Assembly: GCA_945896675.1 (NCBI GenBank)
Contig: CAMDEM010000007.1
Span: 1-64,000 of the forward strand
Direction: 5' to 3'
Source: Cyanobium sp. NIES-981
GTDB lineage: Bacteria; Cyanobacteriota; Cyanobacteriia; PCC-6307; Cyanobiaceae
DNA length: 64,000 nucleotides
Below the pieces are notes generated by a model that ran no database searches, had not been told where the DNA came from, and was given only the letters and a program-made list of their open reading frames with translations. This document shows positions 30,575 to 40,091 of the stretch, in pieces (position 1 is the stretch's first letter; every line of letters begins with the position of its first letter). Both the position numbers and the translations under genes were made by a program.

Positions 30575-31294
30575 CTAGTGGTGCTCTTCGTGCACCGCCT
30601 CACCGATGTAGTAGGCAGCCAAGGTGGCGAAAATCAGGGCCTGGATCGCACTGGTGAACAGGCCAAGGAACATGGCCGGGAGGGGCACGATCAAGGGCAC
30701 CAAAAACGCCAGCACGGCCACAACCAATTCATCGGCAAGGATGTTGCCAAAAAGACGGAACGACAGCGACAGGGGCTTGGTGAAGTCCTCGATGATCTTG
30801 AAGGGAACCATGATCGGCGTGGGCTCCACGTAGTACTCGAAGTAGCGCAGACCTTTGCGGCTCAAACCCGCATAGAAATAGGCCAACGAGACCAAGAGGG
30901 CCAATGCCACGGTGGTGTTGATATCGGCCGTGGGCGCGCCGAGTTCCCCACTGGGAAGGTGGATCAACTTCCAAGGAATCAGGGCTCCCCCCCAATTGCT
31001 GACAAAGACGAACAGGAAAAGGGTGCCAATGAAGGGCAACCAATCGCGATAGGCCTTCTCACCGATCTGCTCCCGGGCGAGCTCACGGATGTAGTCCCAA
31101 AGGAACTCCAGCAGATTTTGAACGCCGCGAGGGTCGCGCTCCAACTTGCGGGTGCCAACCACCACCAGGGCCAACAGGGCGCCAATCACAACCCAGGAGC
31201 TCAGGAAAACCTGGCCGTGGATTTTGTAGTTGCCAAGTTGCCAGTAGAGGTGTTGACCAACCTCCAGTTCGGCAAAGGGAAGGATGAAAGGCAT
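30575..31294 (-). CDS. atpB: ATP synthase F0 subunit a
   Basis: The 239-residue membrane protein has about five to six helices and the essential Arg region '[20 protein letters not shown]'. The N-terminal '[20 protein letters not shown]' is typical of cyanobacterial subunit a. It forms the proton half-channels against the c-ring. An upstream in-frame TTG at 31318 would add eight residues; the ATG is preferred. Confidence 0.96.
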   Translation of the reverse strand: MPFILPFAELEVGQHLYWQLGNYKIHGQVFLSSWVVIGALLALVVVGTRKLERDPRGVQNLLEFLWDYIRELAREQIGEKAYRDWLPFIGTLFLFVFVSNWGGALIPWKLIHLPSGELGAPTADINTTVALALLVSLAYFYAGLSRKGLRYFEYYVEPTPIMVPFKIIEDFTKPLSLSFRLFGNILADELVVAVLAFLVPLIVPLPAMFLGLFTSAIQALIFATLAAYYIGEAVHEEHH

Positions 31295-31405
31295 TGGAGC
31301 CAGCAATGGGGAGTTCAAGGTCGCAAGCGCGACGGAACGGGGAGGGGAGTCAGCGACGGCGAACCGTCAAGGACGACTGGGTGATGAGCCGCCGGTGACA
31401 GTTGA

Positions 31406-31750
31406 TCAATCAATTGATCGATCGAGCAGAACCTGAAGGATCACAGCAGGCTTGTAGATCAAGAAGCCCAGCAGGGCCGGCAAGATCGACAACTGGGGAA
31501 CCTTAGAAGCCACCAAAACCAGGACAGCTGGGACCAGGAACTGGGCCTTGCTGATCCCCCGGGAGTTTTCTCCGAGGCGGGAGACACTCCGGCAGAGAAG
31601 CCAGAGATAAACGAATCCAGATAGTGCCCCAACCATCAGGCTGAAAGCCGTGGCGGGACTGCCAACGACTGCTGTGATGGCCACGACTACGGCTGAAAGC
31701 AGCAGGGTGAACAGCAACAAATGCCGTTGGAGTCTGAAGAAGTCGTCCAT
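31406..31750 (-). CDS. atpI: ATP synthase subunit I (AtpI/Atp1)
   Basis: The 114-residue protein has four hydrophobic segments ('LLLFTLLLSAVVVAITAVVG' and others) and the charged loop 'SRLGENSRGISKAQ', as in cyanobacterial AtpI, an accessory factor for c-ring assembly. It is the first gene of the operon. The ATG at 31750 begins MDDFFRLQRH. The frame is open to 31906, but those 52 upstream residues are acidic and not family-like, so an earlier start is less likely. Confidence 0.85.
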   Translation of the reverse strand: MDDFFRLQRHLLLFTLLLSAVVVAITAVVGSPATAFSLMVGALSGFVYLWLLCRSVSRLGENSRGISKAQFLVPAVLVLVASKVPQLSILPALLGFLIYKPAVILQVLLDRSID

Positions 31751-31984
31751 GCCATTGCTCGGATCAGCCGGAGCTGAATCGGCAACCGCGCAGTCGACAT
31801 GGGGCTGGGCCAGGTCGTTGTTGGCCTGATCCCCGAGCTCGTCTTCCCCGAGGGGATCGGATGCCGTTAGACCGGCATCAGGCGAGCAGGGGACTGAAAC
31901 CGACAACGAATCTGAGCCCTGAAAAGGCGCGCGGAATCTATCACGACCTTGGCAGGTCCCAGGCCGAGAAAGCGATCTCGCCCG

Positions 31985-33232
31985 TTAGGCCAGCACGGGC
32001 AGCAGCACCCTTTGGGCCACCAACGTGCGCGCCACCGCCGCCTGCCGCTGGGACTCCCAGCCCAGGGCGAGCTGCCCCAGGGGAGTGCCAGCTGGCGCCA
32101 GCTCCAAAGCCTGCATCAAGGCCAAACCATCCGGGCTGAGATCGAGGGGGGCCATATCGGAATCCAGCAGGGTCAGGCCCGGCCAACCCCAAAGGCAGCG
32201 GTTGCGCTCACCCGGGACCGCCAGCAGGGCCCCATCTGAACCCCAGTCGGGCCGAACCAACTCACCCTGGCTCAGGAAAAACTCGAAATGGCTGATGTCG
32301 GGGTCGAGGTCTTCGATCAGGGCCCATTGCTGCTCCACCGGCAGGGCCTGGGCCCGCTCCAGCAGCTCGCCTTGGAGCAATCGGGCCGGATCCCACACCT
32401 CGGGGTTGGAAAACCCCGCAAAGCGAAGGTCGGCACTGGCCACAAAGGCCAAGAGCCGCTGGAGGTTGTAGCTCGTCTCCTGGGGATGGAGGTACATGTC
32501 GGCGAAATTCGCGTCCGCCGCGGTATCGAGGGCCCAGCGCTGCTCGTGGTGACGGCGCAGTCGATTGGACGCGGGCAGGGCTTCAACCAGACCTCGCCCC
32601 AAGCGCAGGCCCTCCTGACCCGTGCCGACCCCAAGCAGGCTGAGGGCCCGCTGGGTGCGGTGAATTTCCCAGCGGCCGCCATCGGCATACAGGAAGAGGT
32701 GCAGCACTCCACCGGGCTTCAACAGGGCGGCCAAGGCCTTCAGGCCTGCCTCAGGCTCCCGGAGGTGGTGGAGCACCCCAACGGAATTGATGTAGTCGAA
32801 GGGGGCTTCCCCGCCCAGGTCGAGCAGGCTGCGTTGCTCAAAGCGCAGCGAGCTGGCCTGGCCAGCGGCCCCCGAGCGGCGGGTGCGCTCCCGGGCCACC
32901 TCAAGGGTTCCAGCGCTGATATCCACGGCGAGGATCTCGGCACCTGGATTGAGGTGGGCCAGGTAATCGGTGCTGACCCCCGTGCCGCAGCCCGCATCCA
33001 GGATCCGCCAGGGCCTGGGGCCTTCCGCCGGCCGGGGGAGGAGGGCGCCGGCCACAAAGGCGCGGGCACTATCGATACACCAGCGCCAGTTGTATCCAGG
33101 AGGTGCACCGTCCTGAAGGGGATCACCGGGGTAGGGGAAACGGTCGTAAAAGGCACTCACCACAGGGGTGGCGGCATCGGTGTTAGCGGTCACGGGATCT
33201 CGAACGGGCAAGGAGCGTGCTTTGGGGAGCAT
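31985..33232 (-). CDS. Class I SAM-dependent methyltransferase
   Basis: The 415-residue protein contains 'SAFYDRFPYPGDPLQDG' followed by 'PPGYNWRW', and then a methyltransferase core: motif I 'WRILDAGCGTGVSTDYLA', 'EILAVDISAGTLEVAR' and 'DYINSVGVLHHLREPEAGL'. The C-terminal 200 residues are an extra domain. It is divergent from apcE. One hypothesis is that it is the CpcM-type enzyme that methylates Asn71 of phycobiliprotein beta subunits; this rests on position and overall architecture only. The start could also be a GTG at 33193. Confidence 0.8.
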   Translation of the reverse strand: MLPKARSLPVRDPVTANTDAATPVVSAFYDRFPYPGDPLQDGAPPGYNWRWCIDSARAFVAGALLPRPAEGPRPWRILDAGCGTGVSTDYLAHLNPGAEILAVDISAGTLEVARERTRRSGAAGQASSLRFEQRSLLDLGGEAPFDYINSVGVLHHLREPEAGLKALAALLKPGGVLHLFLYADGGRWEIHRTQRALSLLGVGTGQEGLRLGRGLVEALPASNRLRRHHEQRWALDTAADANFADMYLHPQETSYNLQRLLAFVASADLRFAGFSNPEVWDPARLLQGELLERAQALPVEQQWALIEDLDPDISHFEFFLSQGELVRPDWGSDGALLAVPGERNRCLWGWPGLTLLDSDMAPLDLSPDGLALMQALELAPAGTPLGQLALGWESQRQAAVARTLVAQRVLLPVLA

Positions 33233-33351
33233 TTCATGGGCTCCCCCCTGGACCAGCACCCGAACCCATCGAGCTGCAAACATTTGTTCATGCCACCCCA
33301 AAGGCCCAGACCGCCGGCCGTAACGTGACCCAGCCCGGTTCGCTCTCGTCA

Positions 33352-36300
33352 ATGACCGTGACCGCCAGCAGCGGCAGCACCAGGGTTGCTCCCCAGCGCT
33401 ACGACACCCTGCCGCTCTCCAGCGTCCGTCAGGCGGAGCAACAGGATCGCTTCCCCGATGGGGGAGAACTCCAAGGCCTGATCACCTTCTTTCAAAGCGG
33501 ACAGCTGCGCGTTCAAGCTGCCCGTCGTCTTTCGGACAACGCCGAATTCATCGTTGCCAAGGCGGCCAACCGCATCTTTGCCGGTGGGACCCCGCTGTCC
33601 TATTTGGATGGGCCGATTGGCAGCGCCCCTAAGGCCCCAGCCGGTGGCGTAGCCCTTGCCGCCGACCAGGCAGCCTTCCAGCAATCGGTTCAAACTTTTG
33701 CCCAGGGCACCGGCAGTACCGGGGGCAACATCTTCACCCGGTTGCTCGATGGCGCCGGCGGTGATGCCGATGTGCGCGTCGTACTGCCCACGGGGTTCAG
33801 CCCAATTTCGGTTGGCAGTTACGGCACTGTCCGGATGAAAAAATCCATCCGCGACCTCGCCTGGTTCCTGCGCTACGTGGGGTATGCCCTGGTGGCAGGT
33901 GACCCCAGCATCCTGACGGTGAACACCCGCGGCCTGCGGGACGTACTTGAGAAGGCCTGCTCCCTGGCGGCCACCAACGTGGCCCTGCAGGAAATGCGCG
34001 CTGCCGCAGCCGGTCTTCTCAAAGACACCCCAGCTGCTCGCCAGCTGGTCATCCAGTACTTCAACGTCCTGATTCAGGAATTGGAGGTTCCCACCCCCTC
34101 CACCCGCAAGCGGCTTGGCAGCCCCGAAAACCAGGGCCTGCAATTACCCGCCACCTATGCCCTCGCGGCAGAAAGTGCCCAGCGCTTCAACATGAAGCCC
34201 GGCATGACAGGCAGTCAAAAGGCCGAAGTGGTGCGGGCTGCCTACCGCCAAATCTTTGAACGGGACATCGCCAAGGCCTACTCCCAAGTGGTGTGCCCGG
34301 TGGAGGCCACCCAGGTGCGGCAGATGGATATCTCCATGCGGGAATTCGTCCGCGCCCTAGGCCACAGCAAGGAATACCGCCAGCAGTTCTTCGGCCGCTT
34401 CTCCAATAGCCGGGCCGTCGAATTGGCCTTCCGCCACTTCCTTGGCCGGGGGATCAGCACAAGGGAAGAATTCACGCGCTACTTCGACATCGTCAGCGCC
34501 CAAGGGCTCAAGGGCCTGGTGGATTCCTTGATCAACACCAGCGAATACGCCCAGGTGTTCGGCGAGGAAACCGTTCCCTACCTCCGCGACCTCGGCGAAG
34601 AAGCCCAGGAGAGCGCCGGCTGGGGATCCAACCGCAAGCTGTTCCGCTTCAGCGCTCCGTTTGAAGGCGCGCCCCAATACGTCACCCTATACGCCGCCTA
34701 CCGCCAGCCCTACCCCGACCAGCACGTCTATGGCGGTGGCAATGATCCGTTAGCCCTCAACTACGGCGCGATCTTCCCCTCCAGCACGGCTTCCGTGGCC
34801 ACCCGGCCTGCGCCCTACGGCTACGACTCCCGTCGGATCCTGATTGGCAACGGACTCAATCAGCCGGGCCAAATGAACTCGGCCCAATTCCGCAAGGCCG
34901 CCCCAAGGCGCGTTGGGCCCAAGGTGGTGCGGTTGCAGCAAATCGCCACGGGTGGAGCATCGGTGCCCCGCCGGGGAGGTCAGCCCAGTGTTCGCGGCAC
35001 AGAGGCCAGCACCCAAGCGGTGATTCGGGCTGTCTACAACCAGATCCTTGGTAATACCGGCTACGCCGGCGAACGCACAACCGTTGAAGAGATCAAGCTC
35101 GAAAACGGCAACATCAGCCTGCGGGAATTCATTCGCCAGGTGGCCCGCTCTAACGCGTTCCGGCGCCGTTATTGGAGTGGCCTCTACATCACCAAAGCCA
35201 TTGAGGTGATGCACCGCCGCATCCTGGGCCGTCCCACCCTTGGTCGCTGGGAAATCAACGCTTACTTCGACACCGCGGCTCGCAAGGGCTTCTATGGCGT
35301 GGTTGACGCCATGCTGAACAGCTCCGAATACAACGAAAGCTTCGGCGAAGACACCGTTCCCTTCGAACGCTTCATCACCCCCGCCGACCGCAACGCCCGG
35401 CAGGTGCCCACCTTCAACAGAGCCTTCAACGCAGCCGCCTACGTCGAGCCTTCGAGCCTGCGGCCTGATGTATCGCCGCCCCAAGCTCTCCGCAGCACGG
35501 GTGATCTGGTCCAGCGCAACCTGACCGATCGCAATCGCGTGGTTGTGGGCAGCTGGACCGCCCAACTCTCCGGTGGTGCGGTGGCCACACCGAGTAGCCC
35601 CTCCTCCAGCCAGGGGCCTGGCAGCATCCGCCAAAACCCAGCCCCCACCAGGCGTTGGCGTCCAACCACCATTGGCTTTGCCGGTGCTGCTGGCTTTGCT
35701 GGCAGTCCAGCAGCCTTCCAGGGCTCCACCGGAGCGGCCTGGCGATCCACCCAGGGCGATGGTCGCGTCGGCGCCCCCGCCGCCGAGCCAGGCGCAGCCA
35801 TGGCCAGGGCCCTCCTGGCGGGCCAACCCCAAGGGTTCAACCGTCGCCAAAGCCTGGGTCAACCAGTGCAACTGGGCCGCACTGCGAGTGAAACCGACGT
35901 GCAAGCAGCCATCGAAGCCACCTACAAGCAACTGCTGAACCGGGTTCCCCTCGCGGCAGAGCGGCTTGGCGATGTGGAATCCCAATTCCGCAACCAGCAG
36001 CTCACGGTGGCCGAATTCGTTGGCCAACTTGCCGGCAGCGACTGCTTCCAACAGCGCCTCAATCGGATGGCCCCCCTTCGGGCAGCCTCAGCGGCCTACC
36101 TTGCCCTGCTTGGCCGCGCCGCCCAACCCCAAGAAGTGAGTCGCTTCCTGGCGACCCGCGCCAAAGCTGGCCAACAGGCCGCGCTAGACGGACTGCTTAC
36201 CAGCAGCGAATATGCCCAGGCCTTTGGCCAAAACACCGTGCCCTACGTGCGCGGGATGGCCACCGCCGACGGCTTGCCTCTCACCAGCGTGAATCGGACC

Positions 36301-36357
36301 GCTTCGCTCTATGCCGGCAATGCTGGCCTCAACCCCAGTCCCAAGCCCGCCATCTAG
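33352..36357 (+). CDS. apcE: Phycobilisome core-membrane linker (ApcE, LCM)
   Basis: The 1001-residue protein has an N-terminal alpha-phycobiliprotein domain with the chromophore Cys203 in 'EKACSLAATNVAL' and a PB-loop insertion before 'VGSYGTVRMKKSIRDL'. Three linker REP domains follow at about 283-412, 552-672 and 846-966, each ending in a '(S)SEYxxxFGxxTVPxxR/F' motif. Three REPs predict a three-cylinder core. A low-complexity Gly/Pro/Ser arm of about 170 residues joins REP2 and REP3. ApcE anchors the phycobilisome to the thylakoid and passes energy to photosystem II. A terminator follows, before apcA. Confidence 0.97.
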   Translation: MTVTASSGSTRVAPQRYDTLPLSSVRQAEQQDRFPDGGELQGLITFFQSGQLRVQAARRLSDNAEFIVAKAANRIFAGGTPLSYLDGPIGSAPKAPAGGVALAADQAAFQQSVQTFAQGTGSTGGNIFTRLLDGAGGDADVRVVLPTGFSPISVGSYGTVRMKKSIRDLAWFLRYVGYALVAGDPSILTVNTRGLRDVLEKACSLAATNVALQEMRAAAAGLLKDTPAARQLVIQYFNVLIQELEVPTPSTRKRLGSPENQGLQLPATYALAAESAQRFNMKPGMTGSQKAEVVRAAYRQIFERDIAKAYSQVVCPVEATQVRQMDISMREFVRALGHSKEYRQQFFGRFSNSRAVELAFRHFLGRGISTREEFTRYFDIVSAQGLKGLVDSLINTSEYAQVFGEETVPYLRDLGEEAQESAGWGSNRKLFRFSAPFEGAPQYVTLYAAYRQPYPDQHVYGGGNDPLALNYGAIFPSSTASVATRPAPYGYDSRRILIGNGLNQPGQMNSAQFRKAAPRRVGPKVVRLQQIATGGASVPRRGGQPSVRGTEASTQAVIRAVYNQILGNTGYAGERTTVEEIKLENGNISLREFIRQVARSNAFRRRYWSGLYITKAIEVMHRRILGRPTLGRWEINAYFDTAARKGFYGVVDAMLNSSEYNESFGEDTVPFERFITPADRNARQVPTFNRAFNAAAYVEPSSLRPDVSPPQALRSTGDLVQRNLTDRNRVVVGSWTAQLSGGAVATPSSPSSSQGPGSIRQNPAPTRRWRPTTIGFAGAAGFAGSPAAFQGSTGAAWRSTQGDGRVGAPAAEPGAAMARALLAGQPQGFNRRQSLGQPVQLGRTASETDVQAAIEATYKQLLNRVPLAAERLGDVESQFRNQQLTVAEFVGQLAGSDCFQQRLNRMAPLRAASAAYLALLGRAAQPQEVSRFLATRAKAGQQAALDGLLTSSEYAQAFGQNTVPYVRGMATADGLPLTSVNRTASLYAGNAGLNPSPKPAI

Positions 36358-36401
36358 GTCGGCCCGCCCCCAGACCAGACCCAAAGCGGGCTTCAGCCCT
36401 C

Positions 36402-36432
36402 AACCTTCCGACTTCACAGTTGGAAGGTTTTT
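36402..36432 (+). terminator. Terminator or processing hairpin after apcE
   Basis: AACCTTCC and GGAAGGTT form an 8-bp stem with a 12-nt loop, followed by TTTTT overlapping the second arm. It lies 45 nt after apcE and would let apcABC, needed in large excess, be transcribed separately. Confidence 0.85.
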
Positions 36433-36732
36433 CATGCTGAGCTACACAAATCAACGCAAAATCGTGGTCGTATCGTGAAGCAAGTGCGCCAATCAGCAAG
36501 ACAAAATGATGAACAAATACCACACCGTGTTGCTATTAGCGTCATTTGCCAGAGTCCTTGCGGCGGAAGGGATCTGAAAACCAGATAGGCCGTGAAGAAC
36601 TGTTACCGGCCCCGGGAACAGCGAAGGTCTTTGGCACAGAATGATTCAGCGATCGGCGCAAGTCGATCTCTCCACTTACCCACCGGATACCGGTCACCGT
36701 CAAGGCGGCCGCTTGTTTCGAGGCAGAACTGC
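36433..36732 (+). promoter_or_regulatory. apcABC upstream region (300 bp without a gene)
   Basis: This stretch between the apcE terminator and apcA is markedly AT-richer than its neighbours up to about 36550 and presumably holds the strong apcA promoter and leader. I cannot assign -35/-10 boxes with confidence; 'TATTAG' near 36533 is a weak candidate. A GAGG ribosome binding site lies about 8 nt before the apcA ATG. A 23-codon ORF at 36506-36577 has no support beyond its start codon. Confidence 0.5.
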
Positions 36733-37218
36733 ATGAGCATCGTCTCCAACTCGATCATCAACGCGGACGCCGAAGCCCGCTATCTAAGCCCTGGCGAACT
36801 TGATCAGATCAAGTCGTTCGTCTCGGCTGGACAGCGTCGCCTCCGCGTCGCGCAGGTTCTCAGCGAGAGCCGTGAGCGCATCGTCAAACAGGCCGGCGGC
36901 GCCCTGTTTCAGAAGCGTCCTGATGTCATCTCGCCAGGCGGCAATGCCTACGGCGAGGAAATGACAGCGTCCTGCCTGCGGGACATGGACTACTACCTCC
37001 GCCTCGTCACTTACGGCGTGGTTGCTGGTGACGTGACCCCGATCGAAGAGATCGGCGTGATCGGAGCCCGCGAGATGTATCGCTCCCTGGGCACGCCCCT
37101 CGAGGCCATGGCCGAGTCCGTGCGCGAAATGAAGTCCGCCGCCATGGGCCTGCTCACCGGCGCCGATGCTGAAGAAGCTGGCTTCTACTTCGACTACGTG
37201 GTTGGCGCCCTCTCCTGA
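36733..37218 (+). CDS. apcA: Allophycocyanin alpha subunit
   Basis: The 161-residue phycobiliprotein has phycocyanobilin-binding Cys81 in '[18 protein letters not shown]', '[11 protein letters not shown]' before it and '[19 protein letters not shown]' after. It forms the alpha part of the core cylinders with ApcB. The ATG at 36733 gives the exact family length. apcB follows after 53 nt. Confidence 0.98.
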   Translation: MSIVSNSIINADAEARYLSPGELDQIKSFVSAGQRRLRVAQVLSESRERIVKQAGGALFQKRPDVISPGGNAYGEEMTASCLRDMDYYLRLVTYGVVAGDVTPIEEIGVIGAREMYRSLGTPLEAMAESVREMKSAAMGLLTGADAEEAGFYFDYVVGALS

Positions 37219-37271
37219 GGCCCCGAACCCCACCTTTGCTCCGCACCGTCTTTTCGCCCTAAGCAGGATTC

Positions 37272-37760
37272 ATGCAAGACGCCATCACCAACGTCATTAA
37301 CCAGGCCGACGTACAAGGTCTGTACCTCGACGGCTCTGCCATGGGCCGCCTGGAGCAGTACTTCGCCAGCGGTGAGCTGCGCGTTCGTGCAGCTGCCACC
37401 ATCAGCGCAAACGGTTCGGCCATCATCAAAGAAGCCGTGGCCAAGTCGCTGCTGTACTCGGACATCACCCGTCCCGGCGGCAACATGTACACAACCCGTC
37501 GCTATGCAGCTTGCATTCGCGACCTCGATTACTACCTGCGCTACGCCACCTACGCCATGTTGGCCGGTGACACCTCGATCCTCGACGAGCGCGTTCTCAA
37601 CGGCCTCAAGGAGACCTACAACTCCCTGGGCGTGCCCATTGGCGCCACCGTGCAGTCAATCCAAGCCATGAAGGAAACCACCGCTGCCTTGGTGGGTCCT
37701 GATGCCGGTCGTGAGATGGGTGTCTACTTCGATTACATCAGTTCCGGCTTGGGCAACTGA
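37272..37760 (+). CDS. apcB: Allophycocyanin beta subunit
   Basis: The 162-residue protein has phycocyanobilin-binding Cys81 in '[17 protein letters not shown]' and Asn71 in '[13 protein letters not shown]', the position that is gamma-N-methylated in phycobiliprotein beta subunits. An AGGA ribosome binding site precedes the ATG. It lies between apcA and apcC in the core operon. Confidence 0.98.
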   Translation: MQDAITNVINQADVQGLYLDGSAMGRLEQYFASGELRVRAAATISANGSAIIKEAVAKSLLYSDITRPGGNMYTTRRYAACIRDLDYYLRYATYAMLAGDTSILDERVLNGLKETYNSLGVPIGATVQSIQAMKETTAALVGPDAGREMGVYFDYISSGLGN

Positions 37761-37796
37761 TCCAATCGCTTAGGCACAACCCCACGGATCGTTCCC

Positions 37797-37997
37797 ATGC
37801 GCCTGTTCAAGATCACAGCCTGCATCCCCTGCCCTGAGAAATCACGCACCCAGCGTGAGCTCCAGAACACCTTCTTCACCAAGTGGGTTCCCTACGAAAG
37901 CTGGTTTGCTGAACAGCAGCGGATCATGAAGCAGGGCGGAAAGATCCTGAAGGTCGAATTGGTCTCGGGTCGGCGGCAACAGAACGTTGGCAACTGA
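37797..37997 (+). CDS. apcC: Phycobilisome core linker ApcC (LC 7.8)
   Basis: The 66-residue basic protein begins MRLFKITACIPCPEKSRTQ and continues 'RELQNTFFTKWVPYESWF', matching the small core linker that caps allophycocyanin trimers. It is the last gene of apcABC and is followed 19 nt later by a strong terminator. Confidence 0.97.
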   Translation: MRLFKITACIPCPEKSRTQRELQNTFFTKWVPYESWFAEQQRIMKQGGKILKVELVSGRRQQNVGN

Positions 37998-38016
37998 GAC
38001 CAAACTCCTGCTTAGC

Positions 38017-38042
38017 AAGCCCGGCCATGCCGGGCTTTTTTT
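38017..38042 (+). terminator. Rho-independent terminator of apcABC
   Basis: AAGCCCGGC-CAT-GCCGGGCTT is a 9-bp perfect stem with a 3-nt loop, followed by a run of T. It is close to the ideal form, as fits a very highly expressed operon. Confidence 0.95.
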
Positions 38043-38125
38043 GTGGCCCGGTATCCCTAGCCAGCCGCAAGCTTTCACGGCTCAATAGAACCATCGACAA
38101 CCCTCGCCGCCCCGACCCACCAGCC

Positions 38126-39331
38126 TTGCCCCGATCCAGCACCCGGCGTGATTCCCCAGCGGCTGGCGTGCAAGCCAGTGCTGCCCAAGGCTTACTGCCC
38201 CTGCCATGGCACCTTTGGCCCGCTGAGGCCCGCCTCGTGCTCGGCATGGTGGCCCTCTGGAGCGTGGTGGGCGTCCTGGTGCTCACCTCCTCCAGCTGGT
38301 GGGTTGCCGAACGGGAGATGGGCGATGCCGCCTACTACCTCAAGCGCCAATTGATTTGGATGGTGGCCAGCTGGGGCCTGCTTTGGCTCGGCCTCCGCAC
38401 CAGCCTGCGCCGCTGGCTGCACATCGCCCCCATGGCCCTGTTGATTTGCCTTCTGATGGTGGCCGCCACCTTGGTGGTAGGCAGCACCGTGAATGGGGCA
38501 AGCCGTTGGCTGGTGATTGGGCCGATCCAAATTCAACCCTCGGAACTGGTCAAACCCTTTGTGGTGCTCCAAGGGGCATCCCTCTTCGCCCATTGGAAAC
38601 GCAGTGGCAGCGACCAAAAACTGCTTTGGCTCGGCATCCTAGGGGCCTTAATCCTGCTGATTCTCAAGCAGCCCAACCTCAGCACCGCTGCCCTCATTGG
38701 CCTGCTGCTGTGGCTGATGGCCTTGGCCGGCGGCCTTTCCAAAACCCTCCTACTTGGTGCCGCCGTAGCAGGAGGCCTGGTGGGTACGGCGAGCATCTTG
38801 CTCAATGAATACCAACGCATTCGCGTGATCTCCTTTCTCAACCCTTGGCGCGATGCCCAAGGGGATGGCTACCAGCTTGTGCAAAGCCTGCTGGCCATTG
38901 GCTCCGGCGGCTTCCTCGGCTCCGGCTTTGGACTCTCCACCCAAAAACTGCAGTACCTACCAATCCAGTCCACCGATTTCATCTTTGCTGTCTTTGCAGA
39001 AGAGTTCGGCTATGTGGGTTCGGTGGTGCTGCTCCTCTTTCTGCTGCTGTTTGGCTTTGTGGGGCTACGCATTGCCCTGCAATGCCGCACCAACCAGCAA
39101 CGGCTGATCGCGATTGGCTGCACCACGATCCTGGTGGGCCAATCCATCCTCAACATTGCCGTTGCCAGTGGCGCCATGCCCACCACGGGCCTGCCCCTGC
39201 CGCTGATCAGTTACGGCGGCAACTCCCTGATGGCCAGCCTGCTGATTTGCGGCCTGCTGTTGCGTTGCTCCCTGGAGGGCAGTGGCCTCTCCCCCACCCC
39301 CAGGCGTCACCGGCCCGCAGCCGCCCGATAG
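38126..39331 (+). CDS. ftsW: FtsW/RodA/SpoVE-family glycosyltransferase (FtsW)
   Basis: The SEDS family protein has ten or so membrane helices with 'GASRWLVIGPIQIQPSELVK', 'FAVFAEEFGYVGS' and the C-terminal 'TGLPLPLISYGGNSLMAS' signature. It polymerises septal peptidoglycan with a partner PBP. The frame opens at an ATG at 38027 that lies inside the apcC terminator, which is implausible. A TTG at 38126 (401 residues) or a GTG at 38168 are likelier starts. Confidence 0.9.
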   Translation: MPRSSTRRDSPAAGVQASAAQGLLPLPWHLWPAEARLVLGMVALWSVVGVLVLTSSSWWVAEREMGDAAYYLKRQLIWMVASWGLLWLGLRTSLRRWLHIAPMALLICLLMVAATLVVGSTVNGASRWLVIGPIQIQPSELVKPFVVLQGASLFAHWKRSGSDQKLLWLGILGALILLILKQPNLSTAALIGLLLWLMALAGGLSKTLLLGAAVAGGLVGTASILLNEYQRIRVISFLNPWRDAQGDGYQLVQSLLAIGSGGFLGSGFGLSTQKLQYLPIQSTDFIFAVFAEEFGYVGSVVLLLFLLLFGFVGLRIALQCRTNQQRLIAIGCTTILVGQSILNIAVASGAMPTTGLPLPLISYGGNSLMASLLICGLLLRCSLEGSGLSPTPRRHRPAAAR

Positions 39332-39340
39332 GCTGGCTGA

Positions 39341-40081
39341 ATGATCAGCTTTGGGCCCCAACTGGCCGATTGGGCCCGCACCAGCGAGACCTTGCTCCAA
39401 CAGTCCCTGGCCTCTCCCACCCCCACCACCTTGGCGGTGGTGTTCGCCGGCGGCCTGCTTACCAGCCTGGGGCCCTGTTCCCTATCTCTGCTGCCGGTCA
39501 CCCTCGCCTATCTGGCCGGATTCGGCGCCGCCGTGGCCGATGGCCAGCGGCGCCCATCCCCTTGGCAAAGGAGCTTGAGCTTTGCCGCCGGCATCGTCGC
39601 GTCCCTGGTTTTACTGGGGCTGGTGAGCGGACTGCTCGGCCGCATCTATGGACAAATTCCTGGCCTCATCCCCACCATCGTGGCGGTGTTGGCCCTGTTG
39701 ATGGGTTTCAACCTGCTGGGGGTTCTGAAGATTCCCCTCCCCCCTGGGCCAGACCCTGAAATCTGGCGAAGCAAGGTGCCCGCTCCCCTCGCTCCTTTGG
39801 CTGCTGGCTTGGCGTTTGGCCTCGCAGCAACCCCTTGTACCACGCCGGTCTTAGCGGTGCTGCTGGGCTGGATGGCCCAGAGCGGCAAGCCTGTGGTTGG
39901 CATGGTGCTGCTCACCAGCTTTGGCGCTGGCCAGGTGCTGCCCCTGCTGCTCGCGGGGACCGCGGCGGCAAGCCTGCCGACCCTGCTCAACCTCCGCCAG
40001 GTGGGCCAGTGGGTGCCCCCCATTAGCGGCGTGATCCTGGTGACCACCGGAGCCCTAACCCTGGTGGCCCAATGGCTATGA
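39341..40081 (+). CDS. ccdA: Cytochrome c biogenesis protein CcdA
   Basis: The 246-residue membrane protein has six helices and the two redox Cys of the CcdA/DsbD family in '[17 protein letters not shown]' and '[16 protein letters not shown]'. It carries reducing equivalents across the thylakoid membrane for apocytochrome c thiols in System II. It starts 9 nt after ftsW and is followed 10 nt later by ccs1, its functional partner. Confidence 0.93.
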   Translation: MISFGPQLADWARTSETLLQQSLASPTPTTLAVVFAGGLLTSLGPCSLSLLPVTLAYLAGFGAAVADGQRRPSPWQRSLSFAAGIVASLVLLGLVSGLLGRIYGQIPGLIPTIVAVLALLMGFNLLGVLKIPLPPGPDPEIWRSKVPAPLAPLAAGLAFGLAATPCTTPVLAVLLGWMAQSGKPVVGMVLLTSFGAGQVLPLLLAGTAAASLPTLLNLRQVGQWVPPISGVILVTTGALTLVAQWL

Positions 40082-40091
40082 AGGCAGCCCA

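Noticed and set aside
34750-36051. 433-codon minus-strand open frame opposite apcE
   Set aside because: Antisense shadow of the ApcE linker region, no conserved features.
36506-36577. 23-codon ORF in the apcA leader region
   Set aside because: It has two ATGs but no ribosome binding site and no family signature; AT-rich leader DNA makes chance starts likely.
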